Shown here piece by piece: positions 17,937 through 26,304 of a stretch of 64,000 nucleotides of DNA. Position 1 is the first letter of the stretch; each line of letters opens with the position of its first letter. The DNA is from CAYVMD01 sp964452465 (lineage in GTDB: Bacteria; Armatimonadota; JACIXR01): contig CAYVMD010000006.1 in NCBI GenBank assembly GCA_964452465.1, forward strand, positions 9,520 through 73,519, given 5' to 3'. Position numbers and translations under genes: made by a program. The notes under the pieces are model-generated. The model searched no databases. It saw only the letters and a list, made by a program, of their open reading frames with translations, and was not told the origin of the DNA.

Positions 17937-19862
17937 ATGCAAGAACTCAATACCTACACCGCTGAGCATATAACCGTCCTCAAGGGGCTGGAAGCGGTCA
18001 GAAAACGCCCCGCTATGTATATAGGCTCCACCGGTCCCCGGGGATTACATCACCTCGTCTTCGAGGTGGTGGACAACTCTATAGATGAGGTGATGGCGGG
18101 CTTTTGTTCGAGGATAGAGGTGATAATCCATAAGGATAACAGCATCTCTGTGATCGATGACGGGCGAGGCATACCTGTGGACCTTCACCCCGAGCTCAAA
18201 CTCCCCGGCGTGGAAGTGGTGATGACCGTCCTCCACGCAGGCTCGAAGTTCGGAGGGGGAAGTTACAAGGTGGCAGGTGGATTGCATGGCGTAGGGGTTT
18301 CCGTAGTTAACGCCCTCTCCGAATGGCTGGAGGTTAAAGTCAAAAGGGAAGGGAAGATCTGGTATCAAAAATACCAACGGGGGGTGCCGGTAACTCCTCT
18401 CAAGACGATAGGCAATGCCTCCTCCACGGGCACAACTGTTCGTTTCCTTCCCGATGAGGAAATCTTCGGCAAATACGAATGGAACTACGAAACAATAGCG
18501 GAGCGCCTCCGCAATCTCGCTTATCTCAACCCTACGGTAAAAATAGTCCTCGTTGATGAGAGGACGGATACCAAGGAAACTTTCCATTACAAGGGTGGGT
18601 TGGAGGCGTTCGTTCAGTTCGTCAATAGGACCAAAACCCCTCTCCACAAGCCGATCTACATAAAGCAATCCCGCAATGGTTGCGAGGTAGAGATAGCGAT
18701 TCAGTATACGGATTCCTATCAAGAGACCATCATCTCCTTCGCCAACAATATCAATACCGTGGAGGGTGGGACGCATGTTTCCGGCTTTAAGACCGCCCTT
18801 ACAAGGGTGATAAATCAATATGCTCGCAAGTTGGGCTTGCTCAAGGAGAAGGACCCCAACATAGGTGGTGAGGATGCACGGGAAGGGCTTACCGCTATTA
18901 TAAGCGTGAAGCTCCTCCAGCCCCAGTTTGAGGGACAAACGAAGACGAAATTAGGCAACAGCGAAATGGAAGGGTTGATGAATTCCATAGTAGGTGAGGA
19001 GCTTTCTCGCTTCTTCGAGGAGAATCCTTCCATAGCGAGGAAGATTATAGAGAAGGGGCTAACCGCTTTTCGAGCGAGGGAAGCGGCTAAGAGGGCAGCG
19101 GAATTAGTGAAGAGGCAAAGCGCCCTCGAGTCTTCCACCCTTCCGGGAAAGTTGGCGGATTGCACGGAGAGGGACCCCTCGAAATGTGAACTCTATATCG
19201 TAGAGGGAGATTCGGCAGGGGGCTCAGCAAAGCAGGGACGGGATAGGAGGTTCCAAGCCATCCTTCCCCTCAAGGGGAAGATCCTCAATGTGGAGAAGGC
19301 GCGCATGGATAAGGCGCTGGAGAACGAGGAGATAAAAGCGCTGATAACCGCTTTGGGCACAGGAATCGCAGAAGGCGGGGAGGAGGATGGCAAATTTGCC
19401 ATCGATCGCCTTCGTTATCATCGCATAATCATAATGACCGATGCGGATGTGGATGGCGCTCATATAAGGACTCTCCTTTTGACCTTTTTCTACCGCTATA
19501 TGCGTCCCCTAATAGAGCGGGGGCATATATACATCGCCCAGCCTCCCCTCTACCAGATAAAGGTGGGTAGGGATGGCAAGGAGAGGTATTATGCTAATAG
19601 CGAGGAGGAAAAGGAGCAGATCCTTAAATCCTTGAAGCGGAAGGATGTCTCCATCCAGAGATATAAGGGATTGGGGGAGATGAACCCGCAACAATTATGG
19701 GAAACCACCATGGATCCTGCGAATCGTCGGATAATCCAGGTGACCCTGGAGGACGCCATCAAAGCGGACGAGATTTTTACCACCCTTATGGGAGGGAAGG
19801 TGGAACCTCGCAGAGAGTTCATAGAAAGACATGCCAAGGAGGTGCGGAACTTAGATATATGA
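17937..19862 (+). CDS. gyrB: DNA gyrase subunit B
   Basis: The 641-residue ATPase subunit of gyrase. The GHKL ATPase motifs are at the N-terminus (EVVDNSIDEVMAG, DDGRGIPVD, GGLHGVGVSVVNALS). The transducer domain follows, then the TOPRIM domain with EGDSAGGSAKQGRDR and MTDADVDGAHIRTL, then the C-terminal IQRYKGLGEMNPQQLWETTM. The length is that of the usual short form without an insert. It begins a plus-strand run that includes dnaX and recR. Its stop overlaps the next start as ATGA. Confidence 0.98.
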   Translation: MQELNTYTAEHITVLKGLEAVRKRPAMYIGSTGPRGLHHLVFEVVDNSIDEVMAGFCSRIEVIIHKDNSISVIDDGRGIPVDLHPELKLPGVEVVMTVLHAGSKFGGGSYKVAGGLHGVGVSVVNALSEWLEVKVKREGKIWYQKYQRGVPVTPLKTIGNASSTGTTVRFLPDEEIFGKYEWNYETIAERLRNLAYLNPTVKIVLVDERTDTKETFHYKGGLEAFVQFVNRTKTPLHKPIYIKQSRNGCEVEIAIQYTDSYQETIISFANNINTVEGGTHVSGFKTALTRVINQYARKLGLLKEKDPNIGGEDAREGLTAIISVKLLQPQFEGQTKTKLGNSEMEGLMNSIVGEELSRFFEENPSIARKIIEKGLTAFRAREAAKRAAELVKRQSALESSTLPGKLADCTERDPSKCELYIVEGDSAGGSAKQGRDRRFQAILPLKGKILNVEKARMDKALENEEIKALITALGTGIAEGGEEDGKFAIDRLRYHRIIIMTDADVDGAHIRTLLLTFFYRYMRPLIERGHIYIAQPPLYQIKVGRDGKERYYANSEEEKEQILKSLKRKDVSIQRYKGLGEMNPQQLWETTMDPANRRIIQVTLEDAIKADEIFTTLMGGKVEPRREFIERHAKEVRNLDI

Positions 19863-20413
19863 GCAATAAAAAAGCCCTTACCCCGCCTCAAGCCCTTCAA
19901 TTGGTCAACCATGGCCCCACCATTTTGGTGACAGTGGAGGGCGAGAGGTATCCTAACATAATAACCCTCGCCTGGTGCACCCCGGTGAGCGCCCGTCCAC
20001 CTCTGGTAGCCATAAGCGTGGCTCCCTCTCGTTATTCCCATTCGCTGATTCTCAAAAGCGGAGAATTCGTCATAAACATCCCCAATGCCTCTCTTCTCCA
20101 AGTTGTCCAGCGGTGTGGCACCGTCTCGGGGAGAAATGTGGATAAATTCAAGGATAATAACCTCACCCCCATCCCAGCGAGCAAGGTGAAAGCCCCCCTT
20201 ATTGAAGAGTGCGTGGGACATATAGAGTGTAAACTCTATGATAAGTTCACGGCAGGGGACCACACCGTATTCATCGGCGAGGTTGTCGCGGGAGCGGTGA
20301 ACGAGGACCTCTACGATGGACACCTCATCACCGATAAGGAGGAGGGGGGCACCCTCCATCACTTGGGAGGCAACGCTTATGCCATCGCCGGGAAGAGGGT
20401 CTTTGCTCCTTAA
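19859..20413 (+). CDS. Flavin reductase-like FMN-binding protein
   Basis: A 184-residue protein of the flavin reductase-like (FMN-binding split barrel) family. Visible features are the N-terminal PNIITLAWCTPVSARPPLVA, the SHSLILKSGEFVINIP stretch and the Cys-containing region RCGTVSGRNVDKF, all typical of this group, which uses FMN and NAD(P)H or serves as a flavoredoxin. The ATG overlaps the gyrB stop. A longer reading frame back to 19697 is only gyrB in another frame. Confidence 0.85.
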   Translation: MSNKKALTPPQALQLVNHGPTILVTVEGERYPNIITLAWCTPVSARPPLVAISVAPSRYSHSLILKSGEFVINIPNASLLQVVQRCGTVSGRNVDKFKDNNLTPIPASKVKAPLIEECVGHIECKLYDKFTAGDHTVFIGEVVAGAVNEDLYDGHLITDKEEGGTLHHLGGNAYAIAGKRVFAP

Positions 20414-20476
20414 CCCCCTTTTTATCAGCGGTGGTTTTTCCCATGGGATTAATTAAAAAGAGAAGGAGGTGAGAAA

Positions 20477-20665
20477 ATGCCCATAATCACCGTGGAAGGA
20501 CGTGCTCTTGACATAGAGAAGAAGCGGGAACTCGTAGCAAAGATAACCGAAATCGCTACCCAAATCTACAACCTGCCCAAGGAAACGATAACCGTGGTCA
20601 TCAAGGAAAATCCCCCCGAGAACATAGGCGTTGGAGGGAAGTTGATCGTAGATCTCTCTAAATAA
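20477..20665 (+). CDS. 4-oxalocrotonate tautomerase family protein
   Basis: A 62-residue protein starting MPIITVEG, in which Pro2 becomes the catalytic N-terminal proline after Met removal. The basic residues and ETITVVIKENPPENIGVGG fit the hexameric 4-OT family. The natural substrate is usually unknown outside catechol pathways, and no such pathway is seen here. AAGGAGGTGAG precedes the start. Confidence 0.9.
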   Translation: MPIITVEGRALDIEKKRELVAKITEIATQIYNLPKETITVVIKENPPENIGVGGKLIVDLSK

Positions 20666-20672
20666 AAAGGAC

Positions 20673-22334
20673 ATGCAATACCTCACCCTCTACCGTAAGT
20701 GGAGACCCCGAATCTTCGAGGAAGTAGTGGGGCAAAGGCATGTTACCCAAACCCTCCAAAACGCTATAAGAAATGGTAACATAGCCCATGCGTATCTTTT
20801 CTGTGGACCACGAGGAACGGGGAAGACCACCACCGCTCGTATACTTGCCAAAGCCCTTAATTGCAGGGAAGGACCTACCCCAACCCCCTGCAACAAATGC
20901 GATATATGCGAGGCGATAACGGAAGGGAGGGCAATGGATGTCATAGAAATGGACGCTGCCTCCTCGACGAGCGTGGAGGATGTGCGCGATCTTAGGGAAA
21001 AGGCGAGATTGGCGCCCGCTCAGGCAAGGTATAAGTTTTACATAATAGACGAGGTGCATCGGTTATCTCGTTCTGCCTTCGACGCCTTGTTGAAAACATT
21101 GGAGGAGCCTCCCCAGAATGTGATCTTCATTCTTGCCACTACGGAACCCAATAGAGTTCCTCCAACCATCGTTTCCCGTTGTCAAAGATTCGATTTCCGA
21201 AGGGGAAGCGAGGAGGAAATAAAGGGATATCTGAGAAGGGTATGTGAGGGAGAGGGAATAGAAGCAGAGGATTCGGCGCTTTTTCTCGTTGCTTCTCAGG
21301 CGGAAGGGAGTTGGCGGGATGCCCTATCCTTGCTGGAGCAGGTCATCGCTTACGCAGGTAACCGCATAACCTCGGAGGATGTGAGGGAAGTTTTAGGGTT
21401 GGTGGAGGAGGAGGTGTTCTCCTCTCTAATTCGTTCCCTTTACCAGCAGAATCCCGTTTTGGGTATGCAACTCATAAAGGAGGTGTTGGAGGGGGGAAAG
21501 GATCCGCGGGATTTCCTGCGCGGGCTGGCGAAATATATGCGTGACCTCCTCTTCATCAAGATAGGAGCGGAGGAGCTCCTGGAGAGGGAGGGGGACAAAT
21601 TGGAGAAAATGAGGGAGGAGGCAGAACCTTTACCGAATTCCTTCCTCATCCAGGCGATAGAAACAGTAACCGCAACGGAGAACAGGCTTCGGTTGTCTCC
21701 TTCTCCTCGCTTGCCCTTGGAGATAATGTATGTCCAACTTCTCCAATTGTTTCAGAGGACCCTCCAGCCCGCAAAAATAAAGCATGCCGCAAAAGAGGAG
21801 GCTCAGCCAATCCCTCCCGAGGTCGTTACTCAGCCTGTAGGCACTCCCCAACCTGCAGCGGTGGAAACCCCATCCCAACAGATGGTTCCACCCCAACTCG
21901 CCCAACCTCAGCCATCTGCTCCTTCGGATAGTTCCTTAACCTTTCCTCAGTTGCTTGCTCAGTGGAGGAAGATCCTGAGTATCTTGCAGAGGGAATCCCC
22001 CCAAGTTTACTCCTTCCTCCAACACGCTACCCCCGTTTCCCTTGAGGGGGGTATTCTCACCTTTGGCTTTCCTCCCGAGAGGGAGTTTCTCAAGAAGAGA
22101 TTCGATAGCGATTCTTCTAAGCACAAGGTTCTCCTTAAGGCGATCCAGAAGTGTTTCCCCCAGGTTTCCCTAAAATTCCAAACCACCTTGGTAGAAGAGA
22201 AGGAGGGGAAAGAACCTGCTCCTCAACGGGAAGAACCGGAGGAGCTGGACGACAACCTGAGATTGCTTTTCTCCGTCTTCCCGGAGGCTAAAATTATAAA
22301 AAGAAACGGAGGTCAGAGCGAAGGAAATGTTTAA
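20673..22334 (+). CDS. dnaX: DNA polymerase III subunit gamma/tau
   Basis: Clamp-loader ATPase of 553 residues. It has the N-terminal YRKWRP start, Walker A GPRGTGKT (residues 45-52), a zinc site of Cys in CREGPTPTPCNKCDIC, Walker B DEVHRLS and the sensor-1 SRCQRFDF. A long Pro/Gln/Ala-rich linker (about 375-425) precedes a tau-type C-terminal domain. No A-AAA-AAG slippage site was seen in the linker, so a programmed gamma form is not supported. The dnaX-ybaB-recR order is widely conserved. Confidence 0.95.
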   Translation: MQYLTLYRKWRPRIFEEVVGQRHVTQTLQNAIRNGNIAHAYLFCGPRGTGKTTTARILAKALNCREGPTPTPCNKCDICEAITEGRAMDVIEMDAASSTSVEDVRDLREKARLAPAQARYKFYIIDEVHRLSRSAFDALLKTLEEPPQNVIFILATTEPNRVPPTIVSRCQRFDFRRGSEEEIKGYLRRVCEGEGIEAEDSALFLVASQAEGSWRDALSLLEQVIAYAGNRITSEDVREVLGLVEEEVFSSLIRSLYQQNPVLGMQLIKEVLEGGKDPRDFLRGLAKYMRDLLFIKIGAEELLEREGDKLEKMREEAEPLPNSFLIQAIETVTATENRLRLSPSPRLPLEIMYVQLLQLFQRTLQPAKIKHAAKEEAQPIPPEVVTQPVGTPQPAAVETPSQQMVPPQLAQPQPSAPSDSSLTFPQLLAQWRKILSILQRESPQVYSFLQHATPVSLEGGILTFGFPPEREFLKKRFDSDSSKHKVLLKAIQKCFPQVSLKFQTTLVEEKEGKEPAPQREEPEELDDNLRLLFSVFPEAKIIKRNGGQSEGNV

Positions 22335-22626
22335 ATCCTTAGAAAAACAATACAAAAAGTTGATGGAGGACCTTATGAAAGTTAATGAGGCGTTGGCGAA
22401 TGAAAGGATCGAAGCCACAGCAGGAGGGGGTATGGTGAAGGCGGTTGTCTCAGGACAAGGCGAGGTCCTGGAGATAACCATCTCGCCCGAGGTCGTCGAT
22501 CCTAATGATGTGGAGATGCTACAGGACCTTGTTTTGTCCGCGGTGCGCTCCGCTCTCACTGAGGCAGCCAAGAGGAAAGAGCAGGCGCTCTCCCAAATAA
22601 CCGGGGGGTTGTTGCCTCCCTTCTGA
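22327..22626 (+). CDS. YbaB/EbfC family nucleoid-associated protein
   Basis: A 99-residue DNA-binding protein of the YbaB/EbfC family. The N-terminal helix, then GGGMVKAVVSGQGEVLEITISP and the helix ending in DLVLSAVRSAL are typical. It overlaps the last codons of dnaX by eight bases and is followed two bases later by recR, the standard arrangement, with a proposed link to recombination and repair. Confidence 0.93.
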   Translation: MFKSLEKQYKKLMEDLMKVNEALANERIEATAGGGMVKAVVSGQGEVLEITISPEVVDPNDVEMLQDLVLSAVRSALTEAAKRKEQALSQITGGLLPPF

Positions 22627-22627
22627 T

Positions 22628-23221
22628 ATGCCCAGTAAAACCTTAAACAACTTGATCGGCGTGCTCTCTAAATTACCCGGAATAGGACCGAAGACCGCCA
22701 CCCGCCTTGCCTTTTTCATCCTTAGAATGCCTACACAAGAAGCGGAAGAGTTAGCGGACGCTATAAGGAAGGTGAAAGAAGAAGTAAAAGTCTGTAGGGA
22801 ATGTGGGAACTACGCCGATGAGGAGATCTGCGATATATGCTCTGATCAGAAGAGGGATAGATCGGTTCTCTGCGTGGTTGCCGATCCTCGAGATGTGATC
22901 GCCATAGATAACACGCGAGAATATAGGGGGTTGTATCATGTCTTAGGGGGGGTGCTTTCGCCTTTGGATGGAGTGGGACCGGAGCAATTGCGGATAAGGG
23001 AACTATTAGACAGATTGAAGGAAAGCGATGTAACAGAGGTGATAATCGCCCTCAGCCCCACAGTGGAGGGGGAGGCGACCGCAATTTATTTGGCTAAGTT
23101 AATCAAACCATTGGGAGTGAAGGTGACCCGCATCGCTCCCGGCATCCCTGTGGGAGGGGAGTTGGATTACGCCGATCCCGCTACGCTCATAAAATCGCTT
23201 GAGGGAAGGCGAGAAATTTAG
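22628..23221 (+). CDS. recR: Recombination mediator RecR
   Basis: A 197-residue protein of normal length. It has the helix-hairpin-helix LPGIGPKTATRLAF, the four-Cys zinc finger (CRECGNYADEEICDIC), the TOPRIM stretch SVLCVVADPRDVIAID and the C-terminal Walker-B-like GGELDYADPATL. It works with RecF/RecO to load RecA at gaps. Confidence 0.97.
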   Translation: MPSKTLNNLIGVLSKLPGIGPKTATRLAFFILRMPTQEAEELADAIRKVKEEVKVCRECGNYADEEICDICSDQKRDRSVLCVVADPRDVIAIDNTREYRGLYHVLGGVLSPLDGVGPEQLRIRELLDRLKESDVTEVIIALSPTVEGEATAIYLAKLIKPLGVKVTRIAPGIPVGGELDYADPATLIKSLEGRREI

Positions 23222-23257
23222 TAGAATAGTCAAAAATTATTGAGGAGGAAAAAAGAG

Positions 23258-23557
23258 ATGGAAGATATTAACGCCAAGAAGGAGAAGATAATGGAAAATT
23301 TGAAGGAGGTGCGGGATCCCGAGCTGGGTTTTCCCATCGTCGATGCGGGATTGATAGATGAAATAGAGGTGGAAGGAAAGAAAGCGAGGATAACCTATCA
23401 CCTTACCGCTCCCTTTTGTCCCCCTCCCTTCGCCCTTTACATCGGGAAGCAGATAAAGGAGAAGACATTAGAGGTAGAGGGAGTGGAGGAAGTGGAAGTT
23501 ACCCTCCGAGGGCATATAGCGGAAGAGGAAATAAACCAGATGTTGAGGGAAGAGTAA
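23258..23557 (+). CDS. DUF59 / MIP18-family Fe-S assembly-type protein
   Basis: A 99-residue protein. DPELGFPIVDAGLIDEI and the later LTAPFCPPPFAL (with the semi-conserved Cys) are those of the MIP18/PaaD/SufT group, which supports iron-sulfur cluster delivery. The ATG at 23258 has AGGAGG nine bases upstream and was preferred to one 18 bases earlier. No suf or isc genes are in the window, so the partner is unknown. Confidence 0.85.
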   Translation: MEDINAKKEKIMENLKEVRDPELGFPIVDAGLIDEIEVEGKKARITYHLTAPFCPPPFALYIGKQIKEKTLEVEGVEEVEVTLRGHIAEEEINQMLREE

Positions 23558-23593
23558 GAAGGTAGAGGATTTTAGGCGTTGCCTTGAAACTCT

Positions 23594-24022
23594 TTATTTG
23601 GGTGGAAGAGGGGTTACTTTTGGATGGCGGTGGGAGATGAGGAGAAGCTGTATCAGGTAATAGGAGCCGAGGAAGCGGGGGAGGGTGAGGAGGATCTTCC
23701 AAGGTAAGGGGGAGGCATGTGCCCAAGAGGCGTGGAGGGAGATGGCGAGCATCAAAACACCGAAGGCGAGGAGGAATGCCCCGATGGTTCCAAAGAAGCG
23801 TTTCCAGTCCCTCGTCTTTCGGAAGTAATCCAGTATCTCGTAGAAGATAAGGGCGCCTAATAGAAGGAAAAGCACTCCTACCCCTTCCAACCCCATCCTT
23901 GTGAAGGCATCCGCAAGGGGGAAAATAGCGAGGCTTAGGATCCTCCACCACCCTTTAAAACCGATGGGAGGAGGAACCTCGACGGTTTGCTTTTTTGCCT
24001 CTTTGTCCTTTTTCTGCTTCAT
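23594..24022 (-). CDS. Small integral membrane protein, function unknown
   Basis: A 142-residue protein with a charged Lys-rich N-terminus, Pro-rich short segment (VPPPIGFKGWW) and about four hydrophobic stretches (ILSLAIFPLADAF, GVGVLFLLLGALIFYEIL, FFGTIGAFLLAFGVLMLAISL, LGSYYLIQLLLIS). No family was recognised. It is transcribed alone, convergent with the DUF59 gene and divergent from the second prepilin leader. The ribosome site is weak. Confidence 0.6.
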   Translation of the reverse strand: MKQKKDKEAKKQTVEVPPPIGFKGWWRILSLAIFPLADAFTRMGLEGVGVLFLLLGALIFYEILDYFRKTRDWKRFFGTIGAFLLAFGVLMLAISLHASWAHASPLPWKILLTLPRFLGSYYLIQLLLISHRHPKVTPLPPK

Positions 24023-24127
24023 GGCTTTTAATTTTCCCCTCTTCTCCTAGGGAAGTCAAGGGATAACATGCCATATGCCAAGAACAATTTCCCTTCAAAA
24101 AAATTTTTAATTTTTCGCCCCACCCCC

Positions 24128-24154
24128 TTGCCCAAAAAAACTTGTTGTTATAAT
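24128..24154 (+). promoter_or_regulatory. Promoter of the second prepilin gene
   Basis: A perfect TATAAT is at 24149-24154, with TTGCCC (24128-24133) 15 bases upstream, a shorter spacer than usual. Transcription from about 24161 would make a leader of about 190 bases. Confidence 0.55.
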
Positions 24155-24163
24155 TTTTATGAA

Positions 24164-24320
24164 GACCAATTCTCCCACAGAGGGTTGGTCCTCGTATCCT
24201 CTTAAAGAGGTGGTGATGTGATTTGAGGGTATTGAGTTGAAGCAGGAAGTGCCCGCCTTCCTGCTTAAAATGAAAGAAGGGTTGGCCCCTGACCCTTCAA
24301 AGAAGTGGGCTTGCAGGGGC
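24164..24320 (+). other. Highly structured leader RNA of the second prepilin gene
   Basis: Four elements are visible. GACCAA (24164-24169) pairs with TTGGTC (24185-24190). CCTCTTAAAGAGG is at 24198-24210. AAGCAGGAAG (24240-24249) pairs perfectly with 24257-24266. The last is a textbook H-type pseudoknot: stem 1 GAAGGGT 24276-24282 with 24292-24298, stem 2 GCCCCTG 24285-24291 with CAGGGGC 24314-24320, a 2-base first loop and a 15-base A-rich third loop. It ends 13 bases before the AAGGAGG site. I do not recognise it as a known riboswitch class. The first prepilin leader has a similar order of elements. Confidence 0.6.
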
Positions 24321-24352
24321 GAAACTAAACAAAAGGAGGAGAAAGGGTAAAG

Positions 24353-25117
24353 ATGTTAAAGGGTAAAAGAGGGTTTACATTGATAGAGCTATTGGTGGTC
24401 ATAGCTATCATCGCCATTCTCGCGGCGATACTCTTCCCAGTATTCAGCCGAGCAAGGGAACAGGCGAGGAAGACAGCTTGTCTCTCCAATATGAAGCAGA
24501 TAGGAATGGCGTTGGCTATGTATACCCAAGATTGGGATGAAACACTTCCCTTCTGGTGGTTCCGCTGCTGGGGTGGACCTAATGTAGGTGGCTTGTATTG
24601 GCATGAGCAGCTTATGCCCTATGTGAAGAACCTCGATGTTTTTAGATGCCCCAGTGCTAGTGTGGAATGGCAAGCTCCGTGTGGGTGTTATCCAGGCACT
24701 GTAGGTAGACCCCAGAATAACATAAGATGCAACTATGGTTATCATGACAACATGTTGGCCGGCAGTGACGGAATTAACAGGTTAGCCAGGCAAGCATCTC
24801 CAGCGGAAACAGTGGTAATAGCGGACGCTTTTGACAACTGGATGACTCCTTACGCACCGATGAGTGCAGGGGGGATAATTGCAAAGGTTGCTTTCGCTAA
24901 TATCCCGGACAAGTTTAACACCCCAGGTTTTAGCTGCGGTTGCCCGCCTACAATTAGCTTGCCTCTCGATGTGGCCCTTGATAAGTGGGCTCGACACTCG
25001 GGAGGAGCAGTCCTCGTCTTTGCGGATGGACACGCGAAGTGGTATAAAGGCGACCAGATAAAATCTCGATGTCGGGGAGGCACCCTTCGCATAAGTTGTC
25101 CTGATATAAGACAGTAA
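24353..25117 (+). CDS. Prepilin-like (type II pseudopilin) H-X9-DG protein
   Basis: A 254-residue paralogue of the protein at 6862-7659. The cleavage site is KRG^FTLIELLVVIAI, followed by the same SRAREQARKTACLSN and MYTQDWDE blocks. The C-terminal HSGGAVLVFADGHAKW has the exact H-X9-DG spacing and the terminal CRGGTLRISC Cys pair. The N-terminal 60 residues are nearly identical between the two, while the central domain differs. The gene stands alone with its own promoter, long structured leader and 3' hairpin. Confidence 0.85.
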   Translation: MLKGKRGFTLIELLVVIAIIAILAAILFPVFSRAREQARKTACLSNMKQIGMALAMYTQDWDETLPFWWFRCWGGPNVGGLYWHEQLMPYVKNLDVFRCPSASVEWQAPCGCYPGTVGRPQNNIRCNYGYHDNMLAGSDGINRLARQASPAETVVIADAFDNWMTPYAPMSAGGIIAKVAFANIPDKFNTPGFSCGCPPTISLPLDVALDKWARHSGGAVLVFADGHAKWYKGDQIKSRCRGGTLRISCPDIRQ

Positions 25118-25126
25118 ACGAAGCAA

Positions 25127-25150
25127 GGGGGGAGGCGAAAGCCTCCCCCC
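25127..25150 (+). other. GC-rich hairpin directly after the second prepilin gene
   Basis: GGGGGGAGGC (25127-25136) pairs with 25141-25150 around a GAAA tetraloop, nine bases after the stop codon. It nearly repeats the hairpin after the first prepilin gene, with a different loop. AATTTATAAAAAAG follows rather than a T-run. Confidence 0.7.
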
Positions 25151-25226
25151 AATTTATAAAAAAGAAAATATATCTTAAAATGTAGCCCGCTGGAGGCTTT
25201 CCCAGCAGGGGGATAGAGGGATTTCC

Positions 25227-25255
25227 TTGACCTGGGTCTACTTTTCCTCTTAAAT
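25227..25255 (+). promoter_or_regulatory. Promoter of the QueG-like gene
   Basis: TTGACC (25227-25232) and TTAAAT (25250-25255) are 17 bases apart, 32 bases before the ATG. An additional hairpin with stem GCTGG/CCAGC lies just upstream, near 25188-25206. Confidence 0.5.
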
Positions 25256-25286
25256 TCTTCGAAAATCCCTATAGGGAGGCGATTTT

Positions 25287-26267
25287 ATGCTTACTTCTGA
25301 GAAGGTCAAGGAATACGCTAAAAGACACGGAGCGGATATAGTGGGAGTGGGCTCCATGGATAGATTCGAGGGGGCGCCTAGAGAAATGGATCCAAGATAT
25401 ATCTTCCCCTCTGCGAAGGCGATCATTGGCTTCGGCTTCCGCATCCCCAGGGGTTGCTTTAGGGGAATAGAGGAGGGAACTTATTTCGCCGCTTATCCCT
25501 CTATGGGTTATTCCTTTATTAACCTGGTTTACGCCCCCATTGTGCTCTACGAAGTCTGCAAGATGCTCGAGGACGAAGGCTACGAGGCGACTCCCATCCA
25601 GAACATGGTGATCGGCTCCTCGGTCGATATATTGAAGGGGCATAAAACTAATCTGAGCAGATCGGTTTCGCCCCACAAGCCTGCCCCCGATGTCCTTCTT
25701 CATTTTCGTATCTCCGCTGTTATCTGTGGGATGGGGGAGATCGGCTATAGCAAATTATTCCTCTCCCCTGAGTTCGGTCCTCGCCAGAGGCTGGCTTTCA
25801 TCCTAACCGATGCTCCCTTGGAGCCGGACCCCATCTTCGAGGGACAAATTTGCGATAAATGCATGAGGTGTGTAAGCGAGTGCTCGGGCAAGGCGATATC
25901 GGCTGCGGAAACGGTGAAGGTTAAAATCGCGGGGAGGGAATTCGAATGGGGGAAATTGGATGAGGAACGTTGTATGCTTGCTTATACGGGTGGTGCGAAA
26001 GAGACCTCTCCTTTTCTTCCTCCCGATTATCCCTATGGGGATATCGAAAAGGTGGAAACAGGTGCAGGTTATGCCAATCCCGCCTTTCGGGAACTATGCA
26101 AAATACCCTATAATGCTTCCTCCCTCAGCGTATTTCATCATCTTGGTGCTATAGAGGGGGCAAGGGGATGCATCCGTGCTTGTATGATGCACCTCGAGGA
26201 GACAGGCAGGATAAAGGCGAGGTTTAAGGAGCCTTTTAGAAAGAGTCGACCCTGGAGCCTCGTCTGA
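25287..26267 (+). CDS. Epoxyqueuosine-reductase-like 4Fe-4S protein
   Basis: A 326-residue protein. The N-terminal part (KRHGADIVGVGSMDRFEG, AKAIIGFGFRIP) and the PLEPDP stretch resemble QueG and the cobamide-binding reductive dehalogenase fold. A ferredoxin motif CDKCMRCVSEC (CX2CX2CX3C, about residue 190) and a second Cys set (CIRACMMH) near the end would hold [4Fe-4S] clusters. The catalytic Asp region of true QueG was not clearly found, and the protein shares an operon with a ThuA-like gene rather than tRNA-modification genes, so a different reduction reaction is likely. SD is AGGGAGG. Confidence 0.65.
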   Translation: MLTSEKVKEYAKRHGADIVGVGSMDRFEGAPREMDPRYIFPSAKAIIGFGFRIPRGCFRGIEEGTYFAAYPSMGYSFINLVYAPIVLYEVCKMLEDEGYEATPIQNMVIGSSVDILKGHKTNLSRSVSPHKPAPDVLLHFRISAVICGMGEIGYSKLFLSPEFGPRQRLAFILTDAPLEPDPIFEGQICDKCMRCVSECSGKAISAAETVKVKIAGREFEWGKLDEERCMLAYTGGAKETSPFLPPDYPYGDIEKVETGAGYANPAFRELCKIPYNASSLSVFHHLGAIEGARGCIRACMMHLEETGRIKARFKEPFRKSRPWSLV

Positions 26268-26304
26268 GTTATAATGGAGGAAATCTCCCCAAGGAGGGAT
26301 CGTC

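Noticed and set aside
18045..18938. 297-residue open frame on the minus strand
   Set aside because: It lies wholly inside gyrB on the opposite strand; the protein has no recognisable motif and gyrB is certain.
21750..21930. Programmed frameshift in dnaX
   Set aside because: No A-AAA-AAG slippery heptamer or nearby stem-loop was seen in the linker.
24164..24320. GEMM-type c-di-GMP or preQ1 riboswitch
   Set aside because: The conserved bases of those classes are missing; only the general H-type pseudoknot shape is similar to preQ1-I, and the stem and loop lengths differ.
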